Shown: positions 23,944-35,448, counted from the first letter of the stretch. The stretch is DNA of 64,000 nt from Antedon mediterranea (GCF_964355755.1 NC_092670.1:22999201-23063200); one strand, 5' to 3'. The notes: a model not told the origin generated them from the sequence alone. Numbers and translations: made by a program.

Positions 23944-26900
23944 ATGTCGAAATTACGGAAGATTTACATTGTGGAAAAATTTGAACGGAGAGAATCTTCC
24001 AAGGGGCGGAGATTCTTCGGTGTTGGTTCAGTGTTGGAATGTGGTGATACCGAAGTAAGGAATTGCTATATAAATGATACAGAAAGTGTAGGAGCAGAAA
24101 GGTTATTCATGTTAGAAGTAGGAACAAAGGTTATGATAACCGAAGTGAAACCAAGCCTTGATAATAATTCGTTGAGGTTGACAGACAAATCTAAGGTATG
24201 TAATTAACGTATTTTTTGTAAATTAATATTATTATTATTATAATTGTTTATTTAATTTATAAAAGTGTCATTTATTTGTTATTAAGCCCTAGGTCTATAT
24301 CTATGTTGATATAAAATAGAATCCGTGGGTCACTATTGTTCTTAAAAAACTAAAACGGTACTTATATATACTTATGATCCATTATAACAATTATAAAACA
24401 ATGTCATTTTAATTTAGAAACCAGTTGATAACAATTGAATAATAAATAATAAACAGACGTTATTAACAGAATAGGGAGGAGAAATTGTTTATTTTCAATT
24501 AATTTACTCATTGATTGTTTATTTAAATTTTGTCATGAAATTTGCAATTTGTAGGCTAGGCTATTGTTTATAACATTAAAATAACATTTACATTGATAAA
24601 ATTACAATTAAGCATAATTTTCTGAGTGTTCGGTCTAGCGTATGCCATATTGCCAGAATAAGTTAATTGTAAATTCTTAGTTGTATGATTTCTTTTTAAT
24701 AAATACCATTTTCTGTTCAAGTACAAATTGAAGTAAGAAATTACGAAACTGTGGTTTACAGTTTCGTAATTTCTTACTTCAATTTGTACTTGTATATATA
24801 AACACAATAGGCAAAGAACATTAATTCTAAACCGTCCGGTGATATACTGAAATTTAATTAATTAATTTGAAACGATAAAGATGAGGAAATCTGTGAGAAT
24901 GAGAAAAAGTCGCCCCAACCGAGACTCGAACTCGGACCGCCTGCTTGATATGCAGATGTCCTAACCATTAGACCACTGGAGCTTTCATGGTATTGTTCGA
25001 ACTCGATTGGATAACGACTCTTTAACATTCTCGGCGTGGTACGGCGGAACAGCACTAGAATATTATTTTAATCATAATTTTTCTTTTGTGATTTTAAGGT
25101 TTTGACAAACATTGCTGATTTTGATATCAATATGGAAGTTGTTAGTAATTTTATCAGACCACCGACGGTGTCAATGTCAGCGGCTAGGGGAAGCCCGAAG
25201 AAAACGAGGTTATCTTTGAATGGAACAGTAATGAAGGTAACATTTTCTCTTGATTTAATCTAGGGCATAGGCTTATAGCACAGTTATGAAATTATGAGCT
25301 AGTTACGTTTCGTACCTTGCTTTTATTTCGACTCCAAATTTGTTATGGAACTTTATCCTGAATACCACACCTTAGAATTAGACATCATAATTACTTTTAC
25401 GATGAATTACAGAAAAAGTAACAAATAAATCCTTTAAATTGAGGGATTTCCTGACCTGTTTTTTGCACATGGTTTGTAAATTTCGCTAATTGATGTTTAT
25501 ATGGAGCGCCAAAAGAGAAACTATAATAGAGATTCAAAACTGAGTGGAATGCGTCTACTTTTTATGCATCTATTTATGAAATACACGTTTTAATTTCCAT
25601 TTTTTTTTTCAATAAAAATATTGTAACATGTTACTTCTGAAAACGTACTGAAGTTTGTGTATACAAAATTCAAAATTTACACGTCTGTAAAATCATTTAA
25701 AGAATTTATTTGTTACTTTTTATGTGATTCTTCTTCATACAAGTACTTTGAGCCCCAATTGTAAGGTGTGGTATTTACAATAAGTTACTTAACAAGTTTG
25801 AAGTCGAAAGGAAGTCTAAATAAAAACAGGTGCTAAACGGAACTAGTGGCGTTATGAACAGTTATAAATTTGGTACTTTGTTTAGACTTGAGGATGAATG
25901 AAGTTATATTATTATCATATTGGATTGTTTTATTTAGATACTCATTAATCAGTTTTACTATGCAATATGATGGATTATGATAAATAAACATTTTTTGTTT
26001 ATCTTATTGAAGTAATAGATTTTCACCAGTAGTATATATTCAATTATAAACTATTAGACTATTAGTGTAGGCCTATTATAATTTGAAAATTGTTAATTTG
26101 GTAATATAGTTTTAATAATCAATTACTAGATTAAAAGAAACCCAAAAATATATAATATAGCACCAGTTTTAACATCACATGCCTTTGTTGTTTTTTTGTT
26201 GGTTTAGGTTGGTGAACTTTATGAAACACCAAGATATAAAAGAAGATTGTTGACATTAGGCAGTGGCCCAGATAATTGTATCGACGTAGTTTTGTGGGGG
26301 GAGACTGCCTCAAATGTATCGAGTGATATGAAAAATCAAGAACTAACCCTATCAGCACTAGTAATGGAAGACAAAGAGTTGAGAAGTACTCCATCAACAG
26401 TGTTGGAGGTATGCATTTTTTTTATTACTTTTTGGTAAATGAATAGGCCTATGCAACAGTGGTTTTGTTTTAAAATGAAAACAACATTGATATCATATTG
26501 AATAAATGTATAGAAAGTATTATAGAGTGCCAATATCTATCAATAGCTTGGGAAGTCATATTGAAACATTTTCTAATAAACATTGAATATTTTGTTAGAA
26601 ATTATTTATAGCTTGTTTGAAAGCAATGTGTTATAGTATTGTCTCAACTCAAAAAAAGTATCAAAAAACATAATATTTGTATATTGTTTTATATTTAGGT
26701 TATTTTGGTGAGAGATAAATATCAATTAACTGTGTATATGTTGTAGATAAGGTTATTTTATATGTGTATTAAATCATAACCAATGTTCAATATATTTCAT
26801 TTGTTTTTTTTGTGATGTAGGCTGGTGGAGTTAATTCAGTTGATGGTGTAATTGTGGCTGTAGGAGATGAAAATGATGGGTATGTACTTTTTTTGCAATG

Positions 26901-27401
26901 TTTAATTTGTTTATATTAAATTTGGTGATTGTGATATAATTGACTTAAAAAAAAATAATTTGTCCTAAAAAAATTGTTTTCAATATGCCATTTTAATGTG
27001 AAATAATAGTTTAATGAAATTAGAGAAAAAAGTTATTTACCTAAAAATACTGTAATTTAAGGCAAAAATAGTCAAAATGGTTGCTTTTGGTTAAGATGTG
27101 AAGATTTTGTTTCTTCTCTTAAACTACAAAATGGGTTATTTAAAGTCTAATGTTAATATTTTTTTTTCAAAGAATTTGTATTTGGGGGACAATGCATCTT
27201 TAAAATATTATATTTTATATGTATTTTGATTATTATAATGATTGTTTTGATTGCAGGTATCCTGTAGACATGTACATGGACAATGATTCTGTATTATACA
27301 TACCAGAAGATCTACACTTTGATTTCAATATTAATTTGCCATGTCGTGTGAATTATTCTGCTAATAGTTTTGGGTGTATTACCGATATTCAATTTTTGTA
27401 A
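23944..27401 (+). CDS. Five-exon gene, RPA-like OB-fold protein, 264 aa (copy A)
   Basis: Exons are 23944-24195, 25099-25236, 26208-26408, 26821-26879 and 27257-27401. Every intron is GT-AG and the phases join (0, 0, 0, 2), giving 264 codons ending in TAA. Residues 55-84 (RLFMLEVGTKVMITEV onwards) and exon 3 (KRRLLTLGSG then DVVLWGE) resemble RPA/ssDNA-binding OB folds, where a basic strand leads to a V-x-LWG-E turn. I infer a ssDNA-binding role, possibly nuclear. Some animal and plant Helitrons carry RPA-like genes, so mobile-element origin is possible, as is a multicopy host gene. Truncated copies lie nearby on both strands. No signal peptide or membrane segment is seen. The start has an in-context ATG after AAAGG. 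The family assignment rests on motif memory only. Confidence 0.65.
24718..24792. repeat. Perfect 35-bp-stem inverted repeat, 5-nt loop
   Basis: The left arm starts CAAGTACAAATTGAAG and the right arm ends CTTCAATTTGTACTTG. All 35 pairs match around loop GGTTT. Copy B has only a left-arm-like sequence (AAGTAAGAAATGACC, about 32968), so the right arm looks like a recent inverted duplication tied to the insertion that also brought the tRNA. A small-RNA precursor is possible but unsupported. Confidence 0.95.
24911..24982 (-). tRNA. tRNA gene, anticodon reads AUC (Asp codon GAU), antisense in intron
   Basis: On the minus strand the cloverleaf closes fully. The acceptor is GCTCCAG / TTGGGGC (with G-U and G-T pairs) plus discriminator G. 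The D stem is GTCT / GGAC, the anticodon stem TCTGC / GCAGG with loop ATATCAA, and the T stem CCGAG / CTCGG with loop TTCGAGT. A TTTTT terminator follows three bases downstream. There is no intron. The anticodon by position is ATC. Eukaryotic Asp tRNAs normally use GTC, so identity is uncertain and this may be a tRNA-derived pseudogene or SINE head. Confidence 0.75.
25237..26207 (+). other. Intron 2 of OB-fold gene
   Basis: GTAACA donor and GGTTTAG acceptor, AT-rich. I see no nested gene in it. Part of it is alignable with copy B 33186-33510. Confidence 0.65.
26409..26820 (+). other. Intron 3 of OB-fold gene
   Basis: GTATGC donor and TGATGTAG acceptor after a T-rich tract. Nothing else is recognisable. 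Confidence 0.65.
26880..27256 (+). other. Intron 4 of OB-fold gene
   Basis: GTATGTAC donor after phase 2, TTGATTGCAG acceptor. The distal part (from about 27054) is well conserved in copy B at 33515-33733. Confidence 0.65.
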
Positions 27402-27457
27402 GGTAACAGTTGTTTGCAAGTTTGTTTTAATGCGTTTTTATTTTATATATTTGTTGA

Positions 27458-27503
27458 AAAGTAAATTTAATGATTTTGTACTTAAAATCATTAAATTTAC
27501 TTT
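27458..27503. repeat. Perfect 20-bp-stem hairpin 3' of OB-fold gene
   Basis: Arms AAAGTAAATTTAATGATTTT and its exact complement flank loop GTACTT. It lies 56 bp past the stop codon and is preserved in copy B (33935-33980) with loop GTACGT. The arm sequence resembles the nearby AT minisatellite words. Confidence 0.9.
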
Positions 27504-27622
27504 CATTATTTATTAATATACTGAATTAACATTGATTATTTAATAGACATATATGATAATCTTATGTACAAAATATACAATGCTAATTAATATTTAAAAA
27601 AAGTAATAAAGGAAATACATAC

Positions 27623-28050
27623 CTCCAACACTGTTGAAGGGTAGTTCTTAACTCCTTTTCTTCCATTATAAGTGCTGATATTGTTAATTTGATTTGTCAT
27701 AGCACCCGATAGACCCAAGGCTGCTTCCCCTCCACATAACTACGTCGATACAATTAAGTAGGCTAATGCCTAATGTCAACACTTTTTTTATATTTTGGTG
27801 TTTCATACGGTAATACATTAATTGCATACCTTAGATTTGTTTGTCAACCTTAACAAATTATTATCAAGAGTTGGTTTAAGTTTGGTTATCATAACCTTAC
27901 TTCCAACATATAACATGAATAATTGTTTTGCTACTACACCTTCTGTGTCATTTATAAAGCAATTTTTTACTTTGGTATTATTACTTTAAATTACTGAACC
28001 AACACTGAATATCTCCGCTTCTTTGAAGATTCCCTCCGTTCAAATTTGTT
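27623..28050 (-). pseudogene. Inverted truncated copy of OB-fold gene (exons 1 and 3)
   Basis: On the minus strand, exon-1 sequence (from KFERR-like at about 28050 to its GTATGC donor near 27826) runs almost directly into exon-3 sequence, which ends at GTGTTGGAG plus donor (27623). Exon 2 and most of introns 1 and 2 are missing. Splice donors are retained, so this arose by genomic deletion rather than retrocopying. Frame damage is visible in both parts. Confidence 0.8.
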
Positions 28051-28200
28051 AATTATAATTTTATCAATTTAAATGTTTTAAAAACAATATGTTATAAACC
28101 AACTAACCTATAAAGTTTAATAAACGCTGGATTTTAAAAATGTGAAGGTTGAAATGTCTTTCCTCTCAAATTTTTAAGTATTAAATTTGAGTAAATTTTT
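28051..28200. other. AT-rich spacer
   Basis: Alignable with 34546-34690 of copy B. No coding or RNA feature seen. Confidence 0.6.
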
Positions 28201-29830
28201 TTTTTTAAATGATGTAATTTGTTTCTAAATATTTTTATATTTATCGTCAGTGTAATTTGCTGCTGATTAAGATAAATATAAATGTGCATTTGAATATTTT
28301 TTTTTTTGATAATTAGTGTAATTTATTTGTAATTGAGATAAATTATTAATGTCAATTTAATGATTTTGTATTTATAAATTTGAATGATTTTTTTGCTAAT
28401 TACAATACATAATGTAAAGTGTAATAATTGTGTATTATCAGTGTAATTTGTTGGTAAATGAGTTAATTAATGTAAATTTAATAATTGTGTATTTATAATC
28501 AGTGTAATTTGCTGCTAATTAAGATAAATGTAAATTTTGTATTATAATTTTTTTTATTTTGTTGTTAATTAAAATAATTTAAAATCAGTGTAAATGAGTT
28601 AAATGAATAATATAAATATATTAATTTTGTATTATATAAATTTATTTAATTATAAATAAAAGAATTCAAATTTATATTAATTATTTATCTTCATTATCAA
28701 TAAATTACACTAATTATAAATACAACATTTAGGTTGCATGAAATATTATATTAGCAGTAAATTACACTGATTATAAACATAAAAACATTAAATTGACATT
28801 AATTTTTTAACTCATTTAGCAACAAGTCACTGATTTTGAGTAGAAAATCATGAAATTTACAATAATTATTTATTTAAAGTAGCACCAAAACTAAACTGAT
28901 TATAAATACAAAATAATATCAATATGTTAAAGGGTGGTCTTACCTGTTATCTCTTTAATTTTGCTTACATTTTATTTAGCCTTAAATATTACCAAAACAA
29001 CCACACAATTTGGTAAAAAACAGAAATTATGCATTATAACATCCCCTGAAATTACCTGTTTTTGTTTGACATCGTGTTGTCGTTACACGGAAATCAGCAT
29101 ACATTTAATAATTTTGTATTTATAATCAGTGTAATTTGCTGCTAATTTAGATAAACAATTTAAATTTTGTATTATAATCTTTGTACTTTGTTTTTAATTA
29201 AGATAATTTAAAATCAGTAAATTTAATAATCTTGTATTTATAATTGGTGTAATTTGTTGCTAATAAATATTTATTGTAAATTTTGTATATAATTAGTGTA
29301 ATTTATTGCTAATTAAGATAAATAAATAATGTAAATTTGAATAATTTTTTTATTTATAATTTGTGTAATTTATTGGTAATTCAGATAAATTATTGATTTA
29401 AATTTAATGATTTTGTATTTATAATAATAATTTTTTTTCGTTTTGCTAATTACAATAGATAATATAAATTGTAATCATGTTGTATAATCAGTGTAATTTG
29501 CTGATGATTAAGATAAATAATGTAAATTTTGTATTTAATCAGTGTAATTTTTAGTTGGTAAATGAGTTAAATTATTAATGTAAATTTGATAATTTTGTAT
29601 TAATAATCAGTGTAATTTACTGCTAATTATGATAAATAATGTACTTTTTTTTATTCTTTGTACTTTGTTGTTAATTGAGATAATTTAAATTATTCTAAAT
29701 TATTGGTAGGCCTAAATGAGTTAAATGAATAAATAAATGTAAATATAATAATTTTGTATTATAATCGGTGTAATTTGCTGCTAATTAAGATAAAAAATGA
29801 ATGTAATGTTTGCCACAAGATAACTATTAA
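28200..29830. repeat. AT-rich minisatellite block 1
   Basis: Irregular repeats of a ~55-65 bp consensus built from ATCAGTGTAATTTGCTGCTA, ATTAAGATAAATAATGTAAA and TTTTGTATTTATA. A stretch at about 28660-28900 is in the opposite orientation. Around 28920-29100 it is interrupted by less repetitive sequence. Confidence 0.85.
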
Positions 29831-30325
29831 ATGCCATTGTGATATGATTTTAATTGTTTTAGTCATTTTTTGATTTTATTCCATTTATGTTAGCCGTTAG
29901 TTCTTACACAGTTATGAGGAAAATGGCTATTCAGCATTGTGGTCATAGGAGGTTACAAGAGTTTTGCAAAATCAGCACATTGTGTAACTTTAGTTGCAGT
30001 TTTATGGTAAAACCTTTTAACTACTCGATAAGCTAAATATTGCAAGTTTTGCTGTGATAGTGTAAAACCAGGTGGGTATAATAAACAAATAGCTAAAGGT
30101 TCAATATTAATCTTACCAATGTCGAAAAAAGCCGACAATGGAAAACGTCATCCAGCCACCAATGGCGAGAAAAGCCGACATGTAGAATGACCTCATTCAA
30201 ATGAGATTTTAGCTAACTTCGTTCACCGAGAATGATTATCCTTGAAATTATCGAATAATCTGATTGTTTGTTACTTCAAAATCATTTTTTATTTGCTTTA
30301 AAAAACTTCTACTGATTCATAATTT

Positions 30326-30451
30326 ATGGCTGCTAATGATGATGACACAGTTGATGAGGTGATCGATATTTTGTTTGCAGATGACAGGGACGAAAAAGAT
30401 TTTGAAATCGGGGTACCGCAAACAAACTGGTGCAGAGTTACCGCTGCTTAG
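30326..30451 (+). CDS. Small acidic ORF, 41 aa, unrecognised
   Basis: Begins MAANDDDTVDEVIDILFADD and ends at TAG. The bias to Asp/Glu and the sensible start resemble an N-terminal exon, and a TTTTGTTTGCAG acceptor-like string lies inside it. No counterpart is seen in copy B. It could be chance. Confidence 0.2.
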   Translation: MAANDDDTVDEVIDILFADDRDEKDFEIGVPQTNWCRVTAA

Positions 30452-30675
30452 TACATCAGCTGTCTTTAGTATTTAACGAATTATTATTAATTAATTGGCC
30501 ATTGTTTTTTTTTTTATGTATTTTAATAAAGGATACATTATTAATAATTGACAATTGTTGTATTCACTTACAACTAAGTATAACACATTTTGTTTATTTT
30601 TATGTAACGATTGTTTTTTTATTCAAGTCATAAATTGAGTCAAATTTTATTTTTTTACAAAACTGCCCAAACTGT

Positions 30676-31017
30676 TCAAAATTTGTGCATCCGTGTGCGC
30701 CATATTTTAAAAATCTGAACAACAGTTTTCAACTTTCGATAAACAATAATTGTTATAGTGTGACACTCAGCAGCAACGCACAAACTTCTCTCTGAGCGAC
30801 GTGCCAAAGACATTGTTGACATTCCATTATGTAGGAAATCAACACGTGTACTTTTCTCGCAAATTAAGTGAACAGTGATGGCCAGGACAAGTTCACTAAT
30901 TGGCGGTGAATAAAAGGTAACTGATATGCCGATCAAATAAAATGCCGTAAATAAAAAAAATTGCGAGAGAATTTGACGACCCCGGTGAACGACCTCGAAA
31001 CGGACGACCCATAACAC
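30676..31017 (-). other. Unrecognised minus-strand open segment, paired with 38265-38645
   Basis: The reading contains a hydrophobic stretch (FYLIGISVTFYSP) followed by a basic Ser-rich stretch (MSLARRSERSLC). The second copy keeps the same frame over this part with several substitutions. It could be an exon fragment of a membrane protein. No family recognised. Confidence 0.25.
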
Positions 31018-31299
31018 AAAACCGACGACCCCTACAGGCTAGCCTAGGCCTAAGTGTGGTATAACATTCCGAGGCCGAACATAGCCAAAGATCTTTAAAC
31101 CATACCTTATATAATACTTGGAAGCAAGCAATTGATTGAAAAAATACATAAATATCGCCATTTGATACTGAATGTGTCGACACGAACAAACGGACAGATA
31201 TGGAATGCAAAGAGTGCATCATTAAAACTGCATTTGACATGTTAAAAATAAATTAAAAAAAGAAAAAAATATGTGGTTGTTTTGATATTGTTTAAGGCT

Positions 31300-31735
31300 A
31301 AATAAAATGTAAAATAAATTAAACTCAGTGTAATTTGTTGCTAAATAGGTTAAATGGTTAATGTAAAGTTAATGTTTTTATATTTATAATCAGTTTAATT
31401 TGTTGCTAATAAATATTTCATGCAGCCTAAATGTTATATGTATAATTAGTGTAGTTTATTGATAATGAAGTATGGGTTAATTGATTAATGTAAAGTTAAT
31501 GTTTGTAAATTTATAATCAGTGTAATTTGCTGCTAATAAATAATTAAATTTGGTATTATAATTAGTGTAATTTATTGGTAATGAAGATAAACAATGTAAA
31601 TTTGAATAATTTTTTGTATTTATAATTAGTGTAATTTATTGATAATTTAAATAAATTATTAATGTCAATTTAATGATTTTTTATTTATAATCTGCAATTT
31701 TTTTTGCAAATTACAAAACACCCTTTTTTAATCAA
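31300..31735. repeat. AT-rich minisatellite block 2
   Basis: The same AATCAGTGTAATTTG-type unit as block 1, ending at the start of duplication copy B. Confidence 0.8.
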
Positions 31736-32076
31736 ATTTTTAACTTGAAGGCATCATCAAAATGTAATATAAAGATAGCAATTTAAATCTTAAATTATTT
31801 TGTGGTGCAACCTAGCATAGTTTTTTTTTTCATTGCTAGTCACCATATCGGGTAATATTTTGGATATATTTTACGTTGTGATTGGACATTTAGTTACTGC
31901 TGTTTTTGGTAATGACTGAACATGCGCACTTTATTGTTATATTGATCATTTGATTGGTTAAAAAATGTCATGCGCAAAAGTTGAGGTATAGTAGTACACG
32001 TAGCTAGTTAGGTAGTTAGTTGGAAAGAAAGTCAATGTAAAGCCAAGGTGTATGTATCATGATTGTGGAGAGAGGG

Positions 32077-33878
32077 ATGTCGAAAATACGTAAATTGTAT
32101 ATACACTAGTCGAAAAATTTGAACGGAGGGAATCTTCCAAGAAGGAGCGGAGATCTTCGGTGTTGGTTCAGTGTTCGAATGTGGCGATACCAAGTAAAGT
32201 ATTGGTATATAAATGAGACCGAAGGTGTAGGCCTAGTTGCAGAACGATTATTCATGTTAGAAGTTGAAAGAAAAGTTATGAACCGAAGTTAAATCAAGTC
32301 TTAATAATAATTGGTTGACACATCTAAGGTATGCAATTATTATTAATGTATATTTTTTGTTATTATAGGCCTACCTAGGCCTATATTTGTTTATTTAATT
32401 TACAAAAGTGCCATTTATTTGTTATTTATTAGGTCCTAGGCCACGTCTAGGCCTATGCCTATATGTTAATATAAAATAAAATCAGTTAAAAAGTTAAGAC
32501 GGTACCTAAAAATATACTTATCCATGTTAACAATTATAATAGTTTAATACAATGTCATTTAATAAGATTTAGAAACCAGTTGATATAAATAATTGAATAA
32601 TAAACAGACGTTAAATTAAAGGAATAGGGAGTAATTAATTGGTTTTTTTAAAAATTAATTTACTCAGTTATTTAATAATTAAAAATTTGAGGGGAAGGAC
32701 ATTTCAGTCTTGACATTTGTAATATCCGGTGTTTATTTAAACTTTGTCATCATGAAATTTGCAATTTGTAGACTAGCTAGTTGTAGGCCATTGGTAGGCC
32801 TAGAGGCCTATATAGGCTATATAACATTAAAATAAAATTTAAATTGATAAAATTAGAATTGAATTATAATAATGGTTATGCCCATATTGTGATCTCAGTA
32901 TAATTGTAAACTCTGAGTCGTATGATTTTTTTTTAATAAATAACATTTTCTGATGTTTTTTCATTAAGTAAAGTAAGAAATGACCAACCTGTGTGGTAGG
33001 TCTAGGCCTATATACATATTTTGTTTTAATGATTATTTTTCTTTTGTGTTAATAGGTTTTTACAAATATTGCTGATTTTAATGTCAATATGGAAGTTGTT
33101 CGTAATTTTGTCAGATTACCGACGGTGTCAATGTCAACAGCTAGGGGAAGCCCGAAGAAAACGAGAATGGGACATTAATGAAGGTAACATTTTTTCTTTA
33201 TTTAAGCTAGGCCTAGGCTTATAGCACAGTTATGAACGGCGCTAGTTTCGTTTCGTACCTGAACTTTATTTCGACTCCAAATTTGTTAAGGAACTTTATC
33301 CTGAATACCACACCTTTGAATTAAACCTCATATATGCTTTTACGATGTGGAGTTATAGAAAAAGTAACAAATAAATCCTTTAAATTGATGAATTTTAAAT
33401 ACGACGTGTTTCTCGCACACGGTTTGTCAATTTTTGCATATTGACGTTTTTATGGAGCGCCAAAATAGCAACTATAATAGAAGACTAAAAGTCAGTGAAA
33501 TGTGTATAGGCAATTTAAGGCAAAAATAATCAAAATGGTTGCTTTTGGTTAAGATGCGGAAATTTTTGTTTCTTTTATTTTTTATGGAAGTGATTACTTC
33601 ATTAAAACTAGAGTCTGATGATAATAACCTTTTTTTTTTTTAATAATTTTTCATGTATTTGGGGGACAATGCATCTTTAAAATATTATGTTTTATATCTA
33701 TTTTGATTATTATAATGATTGTTTTGATTGCAGGTATCCTGTTGACATGTTAATGGAAAATGATGCTGTATTACACATATCAGAAGATCTACACTTTGAT
33801 TTCAATGTTAATTTGCCATGTCGTGTGAATTATTCTGCCAATAGTTTTGGGTGTATTACCGATATTCAATTTTTGTAA
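32077..33878 (+). pseudogene. Broken copy B of OB-fold gene (exons 1, 2, 5)
   Basis: The exon-1 start at 32077 reads MSKIRKLYIH and then stops, and further indels follow. Exon 2 (about 33057-33180) has a ~10-bp deletion near its end. Exons 3 and 4 and the adjoining introns are gone: sequence like intron 2 joins intron 4 near 33510. Exon 5 (33734-33878) is intact and its reading nearly matches copy A (e.g. YPVDMLMENDAVLH against YPVDMYMDNDSVLY). Confidence 0.85.
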
Positions 33879-33934
33879 GGTAACAATTATTTGCAAGTTT
33901 GTTTTAATGCATTTTTATTTTATATATTTGTTGA

Positions 33935-33980
33935 AAAGTAAATTTAATGATTTTGTACGTAAAATCATTAAATTTACTTT
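33935..33980. repeat. Perfect 20-bp-stem hairpin, copy B
   Basis: Same arms as 27458-27503, with loop GTACGT. Both arms remain fully paired while surrounding sequence has diverged slightly. Confidence 0.9.
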
Positions 33981-34099
33981 CATTATTTATTAATATACTG
34001 AATTAACATTGGTTATTTAATAGACATATATGATAATCTTATTTACAAAATATACAATGCTAATTAATATTTTAAAAAAGTAATAAAGGAAATAGATAC

Positions 34100-34545
34100 C
34101 TACAACACTGTTGAAGGGTAGTTCTTAACTCCTTTTTTTCCATTATAAGTGCTGATATTGTTAATTTGATTTGTCATAGCACCAGACACACCCAAGGCTG
34201 CTCCCCCCCCCCCCACACATAACTACGTCGATACAATTAAGTAGGCTAATGCCTAATGTAAACACCTTTTTTATATTTTGGTGTTTCATAGGGTATACAT
34301 TAATTGCATACCTTAGATTTGTTTGTCAACCTCTACGAATTATTATCAAGGCTCGGTTTAACTTCGGTTATCATAACCTTCCTTCCCACTTCTAACATGA
34401 ATAAGCGTTTTGCTACTACACGGGTACTACACCTTCTGTCTCATTTATATAGCAATTTTTTACTTTGGTATTATTACTTTAAATTACTGAACCAACACTA
34501 AATATCTCCGCTCCTTCGAGATTTTCCCTCCGTTCAAATTTGTTA
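34100..34545 (-). pseudogene. Inverted truncated OB-fold copy in duplication B
   Basis: Same exon-1/exon-3 fusion as 27623-28050. It has a C-run of about 11 at 34203 where exon 3 is G-rich, and a short insertion near 34425. Confidence 0.8.
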
Positions 34546-34689
34546 ATTATAACTTTATCAATTTAAATGTTTAAAAAACAATATTATTATAAACCAACTA
34601 ACCTATAAAGTTTAATAAACATTGGATTTTAAAAATATGAAGTCTGAAATGTCGCTCCCTGCAAATTTTTAAGTAATCAATTTCAGTAA

Positions 34690-35110
34690 ATTAATTTTTT
34701 TTTAAATGATGTAATTTGTTTCTAAATGAGGTAAATGATTAATGTAAATTTAATATTTTAATATTTATAGTCAGTGTAATTTGCTGCTAATTAAGATAAA
34801 AATGTACATTTGAATATTTTTTTTTTTTTGATAATTAGTTTAATTTATTTGTAATTGAGATAAATTATTAATGTCAATTTAATGATTTTGTATTTATAAT
34901 TGGTGAATTTTATTGCTAATTGTAATACATTATGTAAAGTGTAATAATAATGGTGTATTATCAGTGTAATTTGTTGATAAATGAGTTAATTAATGTAAAT
35001 TTAATAATTGTGTATTTATAATCAGTGTAATTTGCTGCTAATTAAGATAAATAATGTATATTTTGTGTTATAATCTTTGTACTTTGTTGTTAATTAAGAT
35101 AATTTAAAAT
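34690..35110. repeat. AT-rich minisatellite block 3
   Basis: Same consensus as block 1. It corresponds in position to the start of block 1. Confidence 0.8.
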
Positions 35111-35125
35111 CAGTGTAAATTATTG

Positions 35126-35185
35126 TTAGTCATAGCAGCCGACACTCTGGAGGCTGCTTCTTCCCACATAACTATGTCGATACAT
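35126..35185 (-). pseudogene. Exon-3 fragment of OB-fold gene
   Basis: The minus strand reads GTATCGACATAGTTATGTGG and then GCAGCCTCCAGAGTG, matching the IDVVLWGETAS part of exon 3. Confidence 0.6.
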
Positions 35186-35448
35186 CACTATGTCATACAA
35201 GGCAATAAATACATTTTTTTGTTTCTTGAAATCGTAACATGTGATGGTAAAACTGATGCTATATTATATATATTTGGGTTTCCTTTAATTATATAATTAA
35301 TTATATTAATAAATAATAGTTTATAATTGAATATATACATCTGGTGAATGTTTTATATCGACATAGACGTAGGCCTAATAACAAATAAATGGTACTTTTG
35401 TATATTAAATAAACAATTATAATAACAAAAAATATACATTAATTGCAT

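Larger units (their letters stand above)
24196..25098 (+). other. Intron 1 of OB-fold gene
   Basis: A GTATGT donor and a TTTTAAG acceptor. The intron is 903 bp, AT-rich, and holds a perfect hairpin (24718-24792) and an antisense tRNA gene (24911-24982). The matching intron of copy B lacks both. Confidence 0.7.
23560..31260 (+). repeat. Segmental duplication, copy A
   Basis: The order is promoter flank, OB-fold gene (+), 20-bp hairpin, inverted OB-fold fragment (-), AT minisatellite, and paired unrecognised segments. The same order recurs in 31740-38680. Identity varies and copy B has deletions, so the duplication is not recent. Confidence 0.8.
29830..31260. other. Tail segment of duplication copy A with unrecognised coding-like pieces
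   Basis: Minus-strand open stretches at 29953-30138 (motif CLLYPPGFTLSQQNLQYLAY) and 30676-31017 have diverged counterparts at 37610-37800 and 38100-38640. A small acidic plus-strand ORF lies at 30326-30451. I cannot name any of these. They may be eroded exons of a host or transposon gene. Confidence 0.4.

Noticed and set aside
24568-24807. Minus-strand ORF across the intronic palindrome
   Set aside because: It is produced by the inverted repeat itself and lies inside an intron.
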